NCBI GenBank assembly: GCA_013396915.1
Contig: VWZL01000597.1
Location: 1,369,963 to 1,433,962, forward strand
Source: Stercorarius parasiticus
Taxonomy: Eukaryota; Chordata; Aves; Charadriiformes; Stercorariidae
DNA: 64,000 nucleotides
Direction of reading: 5' to 3'
Under the pieces are notes generated by a model, which did not search any database, was not told the origin of the DNA, and worked only from the letters and a program-made list of their open reading frames with translations. The position numbers were made by a program, and so were the translations under genes. Shown one piece after another: positions 37,161-51,349 of this stretch (positions are counted from its first letter, which is position 1; every line of letters starts with the position of its first letter).

Positions 37161-40100
37161 TATACATAACCCTAACTAGGACAGAGCGCACACTCTTTAG
37201 GAAGCACTCCTGTTAAATTTAACTTAATCATAGCACATAAAAATTACTGTCATGATAAAATATTAGTGGCTGAGTAAGGGTTTAGAAATATTTCCAGATT
37301 TCTTATGTAATAGAGTCTGTGCAGGTCTGCTGACTGAAGATTCCTTCCCTTTTACCCACCGTCTGGACCATTTTGCATTACTTTATACCTCTTTGCCTGA
37401 AGCTTAAAAGGCGAGGACTTTGTACATCAGGCCACAGGCTAAATGAATTGACTTAGGCAAGGTAAGTTTCAGGTCTTTGTGCCTGAAATAGGGTACTTCT
37501 CAAATTATTTTTCTATTCTGTTTTAGACAGAGAATCATGCTTACTATTTACCAGACCAAGGATTAACTAATAAGGAGAGCAGAAACGTAACCAGCAATCT
37601 CGAGGGTGAACAGTTCCCTGTGGTATCTCGGAGAGCGATTCTTGAATTTCTGAGTGCAGAGGTCTTCTAAATTCAGGAAGGAATCTTCCAGATCAATGTC
37701 CTGCTACAGCTGTAATGGTGAGACATCTATATCCACAGAGTAGGTTTTCTTGTCTTTCTTCCCTTCCATATACGTGCAGGAAAATGAATCTAAAGACAGT
37801 GTACGGGAGGTGATGTGTCCCTCTTTGGATATACCTCTCCCTCCAGTGCTTCTCTCCATTAGCTGTTGTTGTCACTAACTGACATTCAGCTAGTGGTATC
37901 CAGCCCACCCATCATCTTAGCTCAGCTTCATCTCTCACTCCTCCTGCGGTTCTTCTGTCGTGGCTATCCAGCGATTCCATACTGGCTGTTGCTGCTGCTT
38001 TTGCTATTTTTCTGTGCTTGCTGTGTCTTAAATATTTTCCTCTGTGTTTCTGCCCTTACCTGTCTTTTGCATTGCCAGTTTTTGACCTTCTTATATCAGT
38101 CCCATTGCTAACCTTTTTTGAAAGTTCCAGAAAATAAAATATCTAGTGGTATTCTAATGTCTCATACGCACCATTGGCTGCATGTCTAGATCCCGCAGTT
38201 CCTTATTTAAGATTTGCAGAAGAGCTTAAAATTTGCAGATTTCCATTTAGGGAGCTAGGTAAGCTTCAGCAGAGAAGATGTATCCTATGAAGGGCCAATT
38301 AATCCTTTTCCAGATATGTTTTTGGTGTGGCATAATCAAATTTTAAAAAACTGCTATCCTTAAATAGCTCAGAATGTTTTGAAGGCAGATGTTTTTGCAT
38401 TGTTTCATTCTGTCAAGTGCAGTGTAGTCCTGGCTTGTGCTCTCAGCTCTTCCCTGGTTTTCCATCATGACTTTTGGCTGCCCATCTATGTGGTCTCTTT
38501 GTGGTCACTTATAAAATTGACGTGGTACTTCTGAAGGATTTCCAAGAGCATGAGAAGGTAGACAAGTAAAATACATCTGAAAAGTACTTTGAGATGTCAG
38601 ATTACAAGGAGTTATCTGTGTCCGGTATATTATCAGAAATAATTATCTGTAATAGTTCTCAAGCCTAACACGTGTGACAGGATCTGGTCTATTGCCTTTT
38701 CTGAGATTGTTGTATTTGTTTGTAGGACACATTACTACTATTACTATTATTTTCCCCACATCAGCTACCCATAGGAGTGTTGAACAACTTTCCTGTTTCG
38801 GCCTTATTTTGCATCATTGCCTTGTTTAACTGGTTATTAGATGATAAACCTGATTTTTGAAGTTATTTAGGCATTCAAATCCAATTAATTTAATTGGGAA
38901 TTAGAAACCTAAGCACTTACGAAAACTGGTCTTAATGGCTCTTCAATTTTAGTTAAAAGTATTTAGAGCAGGTGGGTATTATAGAAAGCTGATATTTTCT
39001 CCCAACTTATATAATCTCTTCCATATAATAGCTATTAAAATAACCTGATTATTTGCATGCAGGTAATGATTTTGCAACTGTAAATGGATTTTGTTTGAGT
39101 AAATTTAGGGCATCTTCTTTAGACTTCAGGATTTGTGTGCCTTCAGCAATTTCTTTTAGCATTTGTGAGCGTATGAAAAGCTGTTGTAATGTTTGAGATT
39201 TTGTGCAAGACCTGGAGCTGATACCAAAATGAAACCTATGATCATGACGTTCCATTACATGCTCCATTTCATTCTACTAAAAGCCAGAGAGGGAGAAGTG
39301 AAACTTCAGTAATGAAGGGAAAGTATCATTTGCATCTAAAGGCACAATGGCTGTGTACTAAACTACATTTTATGCATTGTCTATAAGCATTAGATTAACT
39401 GCACTTGACTATCACTAAAAAAAAAAATCAGGGCCAGTCTCACATGCAACTCACAATTTCTGCTAATGATTGGATCTCATTTCTGCCACTGAAAATCCAG
39501 AGTTAACCCAGTGTAGTTAATGGGATTGCTCTGCAATTTATTTGATGAAGAGAAAAGAAAGTCTAGTCCTCGTTGGGGAATTTTTTTCTGTCTAAGCACA
39601 AGTCTCACCGTCACTGGATGGTTTAGTTTGGCATCGGCTTAATGCTGAAAGCAAAGATCAGCCAGAGCCATTTTTAGCTGTTTCGGTGCCATAGCCATAA
39701 GACAGCCCATGTTTTCCTTGAAAGTTCTTCACACATTTTGATAATGCTGAGCTGAGTTTCAAGCTTGTAACAAATCTTGAAAGCAACTGTTTCCCTAGGG
39801 CTGAGAATTTCATCACAAGGATTTCACACAGGCCTGCAGACGGGATAAGAAACAGCCCCTCTGGCAATACAGTTGTATGTACTATACTAATTTTTGAAGA
39901 CACCTTGACAAGTAGTTTTCCAAATTCTGCCCTTTGTTCCCAGGTTAAACAATGTGTGTGTCTAATCTCATCTCGTGCTCTCTCTCCTCTAAGTAAATTC
40001 AGCTGGGCTGCATTCATTGATATTTATTTCCTTGGAACTCAGGCTGCTAGGAAAGCTGTATGTAGGTATGAGTAACCTCATCCTGTACTTTTTAGTATCC

Positions 40101-41160
40101 AGATCTGACAGGTATCATCTGGTCTCCAGCAGGGCTAATTACTGATAAGAGTTTTCTTTATGGGCTGGTTGGTTCGTTTGTTGCTGTTGAGGCTCTGAGA
40201 AGCTGAGTGCATAAAATGAGACGTTAAATGTGATAACATGTGCCCAACACAGAAAAACTGGAGAAAAGATAAATCAGCAATTACTAGGGGATGTGAATGA
40301 AGATGATCACAGAAGCACAGTAGATGGGAGAGGGCTTCCTTCACTCAACAGCACAGGAAACAAAGAAAGAAATAATCTGTTATTGTGCTGGTGGAGGGGA
40401 GATCCACAGTGGAAAGGTCTTGGTCTCTGTCCCACTCAGTCATCAGCAAAAGATGAGTTATCTGCTCTACACACTGTCAAGGGTGAAATGATAAACTGTT
40501 TACGAACTTCTAGTTTAAACAATCATGTTTAATCATATACTTTTACCAGAGGTTGGTAAAATAGGTCAAGACAATGTCAATCCTTTAGAGCCATAACCTG
40601 CCCCTTATTTTACAGTGGATATCCCCAGGTTTGGTAATAATTAGCTTTGTCTGATCTGTCATTTACTCTATTTTTTGTTTATTGAAGGGTTAGAAAAACA
40701 GCTTGATTGTAAGGCTGACGTTTTCAATGTGATTTAAGGTCACTGAGCTTGTATAGTCTAATAGGACTTGAGCACTCAACTTCAGGTTTCACTGTGAAAT
40801 ATAATTCGAGAGATGACTTTAAGTGCATGATCAGGATGAAATCTACACCATCCCTGGCATGGTCTGTCAATAAACAGGTGATGTCCACCAACCCTAAAGC
40901 AGAAAAACTCTAGTCCACTGGCCAGCTGCAGTAAGTATGTACAGGAAATTCTGCTGAATCCTCAGACTTATTACTCAGCTATAATTACATTTTCCTTTTG
41001 AAAAGGCTTTAGATTCAGAGTCCTCTGTTCAGACCCACCTGGTATCTGCAGCACACAGGTTGGAATTAACAGAGGCACATTTATGTCTTCTGGAACCTGG
41101 TCCCTGGGTAGACCAGTTTACTGCTAGCAGATTGCATGGGTGCTTCAGGGCTACCCTAAG

Positions 41161-41180
41161 TTTTAATGAGTTTTAATGAG
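41161..41180 (+). repeat. 10-bp perfect tandem duplication
   Basis: TTTTAATGAG occurs twice head to tail with no mismatch, preceded by a further AG that extends the similarity by two bases. Confidence 0.85.
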
Positions 41181-42638
41181 CTAAATCATAATGCGACCAG
41201 CACTCAGGCAGACTTTTCTGGAGTTTGGTATGTTTTTTCTTCCTGGGAGCACCCTCAACTTGATTCTTTTGTGAGAAGCTGACACTGCAGTTACTAGTCT
41301 AGTTATCTGTAAGTGGAACAGCTTATATGATTTCTTTCCACTTTATGGCATGAAAGGAGTGCAGGTGGGCCAGAGCTGGAGGACCAAGTTATGCCTGAGT
41401 ATATATATCTCTGAGGATACTTGGAGATACTCCCTCCTCATCAAAGAAAGAAAATAAGGAAAAAACCCGCTGAAAATAATCTGATTCTGCCTGCACTGGT
41501 ATGATTGTAAAGCAGGCACACTACTCAGAGTGCTTTTCTTACAAAGATACAAACCAGTATAAAATGAATGCCAGCTTCCTGGGCAATGGGGCACCACCAT
41601 GATCTCCCACTGTCTAAATGTCTGTTCAACTAAACACTTATCCAGCTAGCCTGAAGCTTTTTGTGGTTACATCAAGTCTTTAATTTGTTAGATTTGTATT
41701 TTTCCCTGAAAAATTTTCCATCTTTCCAGGAAAGAGCAGTTTCTAATTAAACTCCTGCCTAAATCCATTATAATTTCTGAAGTCATTGGGACAGGGAGAC
41801 AAAAGAGTTGTAATGATTCCAATATGTAAATATAGATGTGAAAGTTTGTTTGGAGAGATGGAGGTTAGAGGCCAGATATCATGAAACCAAACACAAAGCT
41901 TCTTAGTAGAAATTGAATCAGTGCATTAGTTATCATGGATTTTCATAAAAATAAAATAATAATGCACATTCATGTTTCAGTTCATAAATGTGAAGTGACA
42001 GCCTATGAGTTAGCCACTGAAATGATATTATAGGCCCAAAAAAGAATAATAGAGAAAATTGAGAAAGCAGAAGAGAGAGCTGAAATAGAATTGGGCATTG
42101 GCATAAATATAAATTATGAAAGGGAGACTGATTTAATGAAAGATATGAAAGTCAGAAACTCAAGGTGTTAAAAAAGATCATCCTCTCATCTGGTAAAGAA
42201 TCCCTAAGGCTACACAACATTTAGCTGAACCAGCCAGATTTACTTAAAGTAGATGAACTTTAAAATTGTATGAGAAATAACACGTTACAGGGGAACATGC
42301 TTCTGCAGCACAAGCAGTCTATTAAGAAGTTGTGCAGAAGAGGAAGAAGCTTACACTGATCCATTGGAAAATGATCTTTGCTCGTAAGTTTTGTCAGAAG
42401 ATTTACAAGTAGGTACGTGAATGCGAAATTGTTGTCATCCAAAGAGCCTAACTAGCAACATTTCCACGCTAGCCTGCTGTGAGGGTTTCGAAGAAAGCAG
42501 TTTTGGTGAAATGAGTTGGCCAGGCTACTTCTGTGGATGGTATTTTGTACATAAAAAGCAGGTAGGACAGACACAGATGCCATGTGAGGAATGTCTCCAT
42601 CTAAGTGTCTGCTAATGTGGAAAGACTTATTTTAGCTT

Positions 42639-42658
42639 GTGAAAGCCTGTGAAAGCCT
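42639..42658 (+). repeat. 10-bp perfect tandem duplication
   Basis: GTGAAAGCCT occurs twice head to tail with no mismatch, within the 33.8-kb intron. Confidence 0.85.
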
Positions 42659-45600
42659 TTCCAGGATTCACACATACCCATCTATAAGTGCAAAGAAACT
42701 GAAATCTCCCTTGTCTGCACATGTCTGAAGGAAGAAGGCTCAAAGATCCAGATGAAACTGTGCTAAGATCTCCTCTCAATATCTGAGAGTGATAGAACAA
42801 CTCTTTTTTTTTAGTACTGCTTTATGCACAAAAACATGGAAGCCAACAAGTGTAGCTTGGTCCCCAGCAGTCCTATAGGCGCAAATAACTACACACTGAG
42901 ATTTCGCAGCTATCAGTTCTGTTGTAAATATCACATCTTTGCTTTTCCTTCTCCCTCCGTTATATGGAGTCCTGCTTTTCAAACAAATAAAAAGAAAAGT
43001 ATTAGGGAGCCTCTTAAATTTTGTATCTCAGATCACTGAAATATGTACATATGTACACAGAGATGGGGTGAGACACAGCAGAGAAGAGCCCAAGGGAGGA
43101 ACTATACCTATCCTGTAATCAGCTTTTCTCTTTCTGTAATGTGATTCTGCATGGTGAGGATCACCTCTGCTTCTGAAAAAAATTATGAATAATCTCAGCA
43201 AGTCCCTCACAGCATCTTCCTGAGGCAGACAACCCTTATTCACCTGAGGGGGAAATAGCGAGTTTAATAACTCACCTAAAAATCTCACAGCAAATAATTC
43301 TTGGAAAAGTTCAGAAGGCTTTGTGGAGCCCGCTGAATGCCATCCCACACAGAGAAGCGCTCCATCTTTTTCAGTCTTACTCTCCCTGGGAATGGATGAG
43401 TGGCAATCATCAGATACATACAGTTTTTTTCGTAGTAGGTCTTGAAGTTGAGTGCAGCTGAGTGATGGCACAAGCGGGCTTCCAGCAGGAAAGGGAGGAA
43501 AGGGGCAGGGCGCCAGCAAACCTTGCAATCCGACACTTTGAAGCCGCAATGACAAGTGCATGATTAGCGAGCACAGGGATACCAAATGAGCGCAGTCTTT
43601 GCTCTGTTTGAAATAAAAATGGTAAGTTTATGACCAGGTTGAGCTTAGTACAATTGCAGTAATATTTAGCCCTTGTCATCAGTAGTCTACTCAGCCCACT
43701 GATGAGTGTGAAGGACAAAACCAGAGCAAGCTCCTGCCAGCTCGCTGTGCTGAGAGCTTGGCATTAATATGTACATTTTTCCAGGGAACTTTGCATATAG
43801 TTGAGCTGTCCAGTTTGTTCATGTTCTCTGGAAACAAGAGGAGAGGGCGCAGATGCCCAGCTGCTCCAGGTGCCTCCAATGTAGGCCAGGGTATGCTTAT
43901 GCAGGGGACTTGTGCATTAGCATAAGTGAAGCACTAAAGACTGAGTATGTCTGGCACAGCATCAACGCAAATACGTGAGTGTTGCTGGGTTTTGGCCATG
44001 AGGTCGTTATAAAAGAGCAAGTGTATCTGTGAAATGCCAGAGAAGATCTGCCAGGCTGCACTGTCATATCCCTTGCGTGCCCTGTAGACAAGTGAAACAC
44101 TCACGTATCCACCTAACTCTTGAACTAGCAATTCCTGAAGAGCCTCGCTATAAAAATGGCTCCACTCATCTTCCTGGGAATTTCTTAACTAAAGAAAAAA
44201 ATCATCTTAGCGTCCTGCTAAAAGTAAGCAAAACAGCTCTGCTCTTTCATGTAGGTGTGTATGAGGGACTCAGACCTCTAACATAGTTCACAAATGTGGA
44301 CATTCGTTGCCGAACTAAAAAGCACCAGCCTCATGAATTGCGCTTTCTTTGACAGCTTTCTTCCTCCCCTCTAGCTGTACCTGCAAAGATTAGCTGGTGC
44401 TGTGGTAGTACTTCTGGAAGCACTGCTTTTGGGAAGACAGTCTGCATCCCCTGGGCTGATGTGTATGGTCTAATTCTGAGCTTAATTAGACATGAGTCGG
44501 TCAACACAAAGGAGTCAATGCCCCAGGTTTGTTGTAAAAAGTAGTAGTCACGCATCCTTTGTGGTGTAATCCTGACTTCCAGAGGGGAATTTTCAGCATC
44601 AACTAGGAGGATTTGATGTCCACTTCTGATCACTTGGGAACTCAACACCCAAGTCCTTCCGATGTCCTTGAGAATCCCATCACTGTTACACAAGTCCGGA
44701 AGATTTTGTTTTCTAATTATAGACCGTTCTTCAATTACAAGGCCAAATCCAGATTAAAAGACTTCCTCATGGCTTCATCTATTTTCCTCTTCATGTCTTT
44801 GTTGCCTGCACCCATAATGTATGCATGGACCTGCTCTGCTTCTTCCAGCCTGTGCTGGGAGAGATAGGTTGCTGACTGTTCTTCCATTATGTGTCCAGAG
44901 TTCATCATGGGCTTCAAATGGAAGAGATCCAACTACTGAGTACACAGTCCCACACCTGCTCAGTCCTGTAGCTTTGGCACCCTCTTGTCTTCTCATGAAA
45001 TACAACTTCACCCGGGCTTCTTGACCAGTTATGCAACTTCGTTATTAACATCAATTCCTAAACACTGAGAACACGCAAGACGTGGCAATACAAGAGGGTA
45101 GTATACTTTCAGATGGAGTCTCTTTCCCATAATCTGGCTATTCTTACTTCTTGGTTGTTTGAAGATAGTTCAGATATCAAAGTTCAGGACTTCCCTTGAT
45201 TTAACAGTAAATAGATACATGGTATGAGTGCTTCTCAGGATGGAAAGTGTGAAAGCATTTGGAAGATCAAAGCAGCATGACTCCCATTGGAGTCAGTGGG
45301 GAACAAGCAGCTAAAATCTTACAAAATACTTTCAAATTATCCTCTTCCTTCGATTCCCCATCCTCACTGAAACCAGCTCCTGAAATGTTTTATTGAATGT
45401 GTTCCTCTTGTCATTTCTTTGAAAGTGAAAGAAAGCTCAGAGGAACTGTAGGCTCAGGTTAGCAGCAAGATCAACTGCTTTTCACTTGAAGGCCAAATGG
45501 CACCTAGACTGCACTGCCGTGTAACCCCATTAGCTGCAACAGGGCTGACAGGTTGAGAGCTAGAGTACAATTTGGCTTTTTTTTTTGGTTAGGGTGAGGC

Positions 45601-46149
45601 AAGCTGATGTTTTTCTAATCTTATACTGACCCTGAGCATGTTTTAAGAACTGTGTTTGCTTTGCTGACTATTAGCCCCGAGCACATCATAGCCTAAATGC
45701 TGTATATCTGTTCTCTTGTCTTCTGCATTGTAAGAGCCATAGACACAAGACAGACATTTGCTCTTACCATGGTTATTACTGTCTCTCTTAGTACATTTAT
45801 ATTGTGGTAGCACCTACATCTCCCAGCAGCACTGAGTCTCAATGACCAGGAGCTGCAGTTCCCTATTAGAGACTGTCCTGTGAACAGCTATGAATAAAAC
45901 ATTAATGAAGGAACGAAATGAGCAGAAAACAAAACATTTTGTGAGGTCAAATGGCAGAGATGAAATAGAAACTGCATCTCTTTAGTCCTCACCTGGACTT
46001 CTATCCATTCCATGAGTGTGTTTTCTGTTTCATAAATTTTTCTAGAATATGTTTGTGGGAGGAAATAGTTTCTGGCCTGGATTTCCTATTTATGCTAATT
46101 ATGGCTATTTTTATGGTTTGGTTGATTATTCTCAAACCTTAGAGTAATG

Positions 46150-46460
46150 AGGCTTCATTTCTAGCCCCAGATAGCATTCCCCAGCACTTTGTGACCATGG
46201 GAAAGCTATGGAAACATTTCATTCCTTCCTTTGCACAATGAGGATAATAATATCTATACTATATAAATACATATTTATATGAAAAAATGCCCACACAGAC
46301 ACGCACACATGTTTATGTCATAAACACCGAGATTTCACTATGATGTGCTTTCCAAAGTGGTGTTGGGGATATTTTTTGCAAAGTGCCGAGACGCTATTAG
46401 GTAATAGGAATAGTTCAAATATAAAATGTTCATCATCATCACCATTGTTGTTATTATTTT
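46150..46460 (+). mobile_element. MIR/CORE-SINE-like relic, forward orientation
   Basis: CTTTGTGACCATGGGAAAGC, a T/C-rich part, then TTTGCACAATGAGGATAATA matches the MIR order (tRNA-unrelated body, 'cctcatctgtaaaatgaggataataat'). An internal AT-rich/CA-rich insertion follows. The 3' part has AAAGTGCCGAGACGCTATTA and a CATCATCATCACC...TTATTATTTTATT tail. Boundaries are approximate. Confidence 0.5.
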
Positions 46461-46544
46461 ATTAGACTGCACAAAGAAAGAGACATGGAAATGAAACAGT
46501 ATTGATCCGTAGTAATTTAACTGGTCCTAAATTAGGCCTTTGTT

Positions 46545-46760
46545 TAGTTGTGTGAGGAAAACAGGATGCCTTTGCTCCCATCTTTTTAATATGTTTTTTC
46601 CTTGAATTTTCTTGATTTAATTAAATGCAATCAATTTTCAGGCAATGGCTTGTCTTGCACATCAGAATATTTCACAAAGTGACGTAAATTATCACCATTA
46701 TTGCTATAAATACAGGTGAGAATAATATATTTAGCATTTTAGCACATCTTATAAGGAAAG
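46545..46760. promoter_or_regulatory. AT-rich candidate conserved block
   Basis: Homeodomain-type cores cluster here, including TTTAATTAAATGCAATCAAT around 46617-46635 with an octamer-like ATGCAAT. A TGACGTAAATTATCACC element follows at about 46680, which resembles a CRE-like site. No repeat is recognised. It is a guess that this block is constrained. Confidence 0.2.
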
Positions 46761-47354
46761 AAGAAAGGATGAAATAACATTTACTTCGTGCACTGCAAAC
46801 TTATTTAACTGCATTCTAGCAACATGCATTATGTTGCTACAAAGACTTCCGTTCACTCCAGGTCATCAGAAAGGGTGCTGAAAACTGCAGTCTGCTTTTG
46901 TCTTCCACCTAGAAGTTCAGAAGAGCTTTAGGGCCTTCTCATGGGTTGCAGTGTTCTGTCTGTTAGTGTGCAAAATGTATTTTCCAGTACCACATGATAT
47001 GCTTTTGCGATCAATATTGAATCCAAGGAACAAAGATTAAATATTTGTTTCCCTTTTAACCCAGAAAACCTACATTTCTTGTAGATAATATGCATGGACT
47101 ACAGACGAGAAGTTTTACATTACATATCTGAATATATGGCTTAAAAATCGCTGAAGTCTTCAAACTGAGCTGAAAGGAACAGTATGTCCAGCTGTGGCAA
47201 ACATTCCTGACAGTCATTTGTCTAAACAGATTTTAAAAATTACTGCAGATAGTAATTTTGCTGTCTTCCAGTCCTCAGTGATCCCTAGAATTGGAGTTTC
47301 TGATACTCTCTAGCTCAGATCCTTTTCTTCACTGCTGTCACCAGCCTGATTTTT

Positions 47355-47535
47355 CTCCACCCTGTACTTAATTGGTTTTACCCAACTTTATACTTTGCTC
47401 TTACCTTTCTGGAATTGCATCTATTTATTTCAGACAATTTTCTACACTCTCAGGATCATTTTGAATTCTAATCCTGTTCTCTAAAGTACTTACAACCCCT
47501 CCCAGCTTGGCATCATCTGCAAATTTAATGAAATT
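47355..47535 (-). mobile_element. ancient CR1-like LINE fragment, reverse orientation
   Basis: The stretch runs through TTTATTTCAGACAATTTTCT, then GGATCATTTTGAATTCTAAT, CCTGTTCTCTAAAGTACTT, ACAACCCCTCCCAGCTTGGC and ATCATCTGCAAATTT. I recognise these successive blocks from CR1-like LINEs common in turtles, crocodiles and birds, read on the antisense strand near the 3' end of the reverse-transcriptase frame. It is a truncated, frame-broken fragment and is the best preserved LINE relic in the window. Confidence 0.7.
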
Positions 47536-50500
47536 AATTAAATGAAAATTAAATGAAAGACTCCATTGACTTCAAGGGGCACTGGAGTGAACCCAAACTG
47601 TCTTACATCTTTAAGAAGTGGTTCAAGTGAAATACACTTATTGCTTTACAGGCCGTTTTTGTAAGGGAAAAGACAGATGCATGCTGAATAATTCAGAGTT
47701 GTCGCTGCTGACTGAGAGAGATTTAACTAATTTGTCAAAATAATGACCTTTGTTCACGGTGGGGAGCACGTGGGTTTGGATTATTTCTGTCCCCAGAGAG
47801 ATGCAGGAGGAGCCTGGGTTTAGTTCAGCACCACACAAGGGGCTTGTTCAGAGATGTAAAATGAAAGGTAAGCGTTAGTAGCAGTGGTGTTTGCAGATGG
47901 CGGGAGGCATGTCAGAAGGATGATATTTTCCTTTAAGCCTGATGGAAACACCGCTGCTGCTCAGTCTGTGGAATACTTGGGAATACCAGGACCACTCCTG
48001 TCCTGTTCCTTCTGTACGATTGCATGTGTACACACACAGGCACACATGCCTTGACTCCCTAGGCATTGCGAGCTTGGTGTCTTCCTTCAATGAATGCAAA
48101 GAGAGCATGTACCTAGCAGAGGGGAAAGGACAGCCAGCCCTGCCTGGAGCTTGGTGGATAACAAGCAAGCTGCAGTGAGGAATTCATTACAAACAAGTGT
48201 ATCGGGCAGTGAGCCCCCGGCCATGCCGATCTGATGCATCTCATGCAAACATGGTCACAGGCTGACCTCCGCATGTCACAGCTTACCAATGTGAGGGGCA
48301 GAGATTTTGCCATTTTGCAGTCCAGTGTGAAAACTCATTTATCTTCAGTTGTCCAGAAATGGGCAACTACAGACAGAGAAGGTTGTGTTAGCAGGTCAAG
48401 CGAGGACAGAAATCCCCTTGTTGCTCAGCATCCTAGCCCACAACCCCAGTGGGGAAGGATGCTCTCTCCTGTTCCAGTACAAACTTTGCAATGACTTTTA
48501 CAGCGAGTGTAGTTTGGAAAACATTCTCTGGCATTTCAGCCTGTCCGTGTTGGCTGATGTCAGCTTTCGTCTGGCACTTGTGTATTACAGCTGCTGGTCT
48601 GCTGTTGGAGCACAATCCTGCTTATATATGCTTCTCTGCAAGTGAATTTTGGCTAAAAAAGACATAGGTCTCTTTGAAATTTTTCGTGCTTTGCTGTTGC
48701 ATTGTTTTTCTCCAGTCACCGCAAGGTGTAGGCCAACTTTCCAGAGCCTGGCATGCATGCATGAGTGTATATATATTGCAACAGATTTTTCCTTTTTCTT
48801 CTAAGTGGTGATGTTGGATATCTGAATACTTGCCCGACGAATAGAACTAGACTTTGCCTGTGCAAACTCAGTGTCAGAAAGAGGGCTGAATCTTTAAGAC
48901 TTTTGAAGACATCCTGTTCCTAAGATGGAAATCTCTTTGTCCTTGCAGCTCTAACTTCGAAAGCCTGCCATTGCTAAATATGTTTCATCTCCTTTTCCCT
49001 GTGTTGGAGTGACTGAAATGCAGTGCCCTTGCTCAGAATGGCGTCTAAGTTACACAAGTAATTTCAGCAGCATTTGGTCATTGTTCTATTAAGTACCAGC
49101 TGAGACATGGCTAAACTGAACAAGTTGCCTGCAGATCTGTGCTTGTGGGACACTGAAGTCTGAGAGCACTGAAGAGTTCAAACTCCTCTTCTTTCATCTT
49201 GACATTCTCTTCTCACTGCAGGGTCTTTTCATTCACGTCTCCTGTGTGGTTCTCACCTCCTTTAAGTCCATGGAGCTCTGGTCTCATACCTGGCTTAGGT
49301 CAGACCAGTTCTCAGTGGTGTCCCTAATTAAAATTTATGTATAACCCATTACCCATTGGAAATAAATTAGAAGAGCAGGACACTTATTGTTTGAGGGTGC
49401 TGGCCCTTTAGGGTAGGATCAAAGCTTACCACAGTCAAAGAAAAGTCAGAGGTTTGGATGAAGTGTTTGGGCAGAAATATTGCATCCTTAATGCTCCAAA
49501 CATTAAGGCTGTCCTACAAAGTAGAAAGCGTTATTGTCTCCACTTAATGGATGGAAAATGGCTCTACTAAAGCATCCAATCTAGTTTGTTGCTGGAGGGC
49601 TAGAGACGTGACATGTCTGTGATGTCTGTGGCATGCCATGGCCTATGGCACAAGGGTGCCCAAGCTAGTAGGTCTACCCAACGCTGTACTCTATGGAGGA
49701 AGGTATGGAGCTGATTTATGTGGGCACAGCACCACGCATGCATAACTCTTGCTTTTAGTGCTCAACTGGTTAGACATGTTGTAAATCTCTATAGGTCTCC
49801 CAGCTTGAGGACTGGCATGCCCATAGTCAGCCCAGGTGCACCTTGCACGCATGCGTTTGGGAAGGCTTGGCAGAGGAGCCAACATAGCCAGATCTTCTCA
49901 GTTCCGTGTGACTGCCTTCACCACTCTCCTGTCTTCCTTCCTTTATGGCTATTTTTGTCAAGAACATGGGACAAACTTTATAATCCATTTGCAAAAGTCA
50001 AAGTGTCGCTTCTGAGTCTCCGGCAACCACCTGTCGCTGCAGCACAAGCGGCGTAATTAGAACTGACAATCCCTGTCTAGAAATTTCTTGGAAGCTGGAA
50101 AAATGAGAATGTTGTCAAAAAAATAGCAATGCTTCCAGTCTGCAATGCAGTGATGGAGATGCAAGATGAGTGATTCCAGGGAGGCAGAGAATATGTCAGC
50201 CCAGTGCCTTTTTCTAAATAGTTTAGAAGTCCAAAATGGGCTGTAAGGATTTACATTTCTCTTAAGCCCTAAAGAAAATCTATTTTAAGCTGGCTTCTCT
50301 ATTTCTCTGTCTTTACTGGACCAAACCAACAGCAGTCATGCTTAAAGCCACAATAAGGGTGGTAATCTCTTTTGCATCAGTTGACGTAAAAGGATTTTTG
50401 TATTTTAGGCATTTTTTAGTATTTTTCCATAAAATCATAAAAATCTTTAAAAGAGGATCTTGTTTTTTCTAACGGAGAAAAAATAGATTTAATTGGAGGC

Positions 50501-51349
50501 AGTGTTGAATCATACTGTGTTCTCGGTTCTGAGTAACAGATACGAATCTCAGAATATGAGACGAATGTTTTGTTGGTGGCCAATGACTTCAGTGATCTTC
50601 AGTGCTCACACTTCAGGGCAGAATCTAGTTAGGTGGAGAGGCAGGGATTTCTCTTCAGGAGTTGTTTAAAAGATCTGTCACCTTGGCTGACACTTTGAGA
50701 AGTGATCTAGGGACCTCCTGAGTTAGGAGCTCAGTCTCAAATAGGAGAGCTACGTCATGTAGCTTGCCCAGCCGTGGAATCTTACACTGTCTGTACAGCA
50801 GGGCGTGCGGAGGAGCTGCAATGCACGCTACTCAGCACATCATGCATGCTTCGCTTCCATCCCACCCACACCCTCAAAAGCAGCATATATGTAATAGTCA
50901 TTTGAATTTGCTCGCGAAGTAGAGCTCTCCTTTGCACTTGTACAATATATCAAAAATGACCCGGTAAGGATAGACGAGAAATGACTGGAAGTGTGTCTCA
51001 GGGTAATGAAGAGAAAAATAGGAATTCTTTAGAAAGACAGGCTTGTTAACATAATTGTAATATACGTGATGGCAGTGCCAAAAAAGAAAACTTAACATAG
51101 CCAATGGAAATACTGTACTATGCAAATATTGCAGAGATTCAGACAATCCGATCCTTACATCTGCCTATGCAATTACACTGCATGGGTATCACCCAAAAAG
51201 AAAAAAGTGCCACGACTACTGAAGCCACAAGAAGCCATGAAGGTGGCAGCAGAGTGTGTGCCAACAGCAAAAGTGTGATGCTCCCGCAGGTAGTGGGGTC
51301 AAGGGAACTCCTGGCTGTGAGACCAGGGTCTGCCCCAGTTTTGAATAAC

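Noticed and set aside
39658..40017. 119-codon open frame on the minus strand
   Set aside because: No domain or homology recognised, and a frame of this size is expected by chance in a 64-kb window.
43028..43585. 185-codon open frame on the minus strand
   Set aside because: It is the longest frame in the window, but it shows no family motif, no domain pattern and overlapping frames on the same strand of similar length; it lies inside the TMEM132 intron with no splice or promoter evidence.
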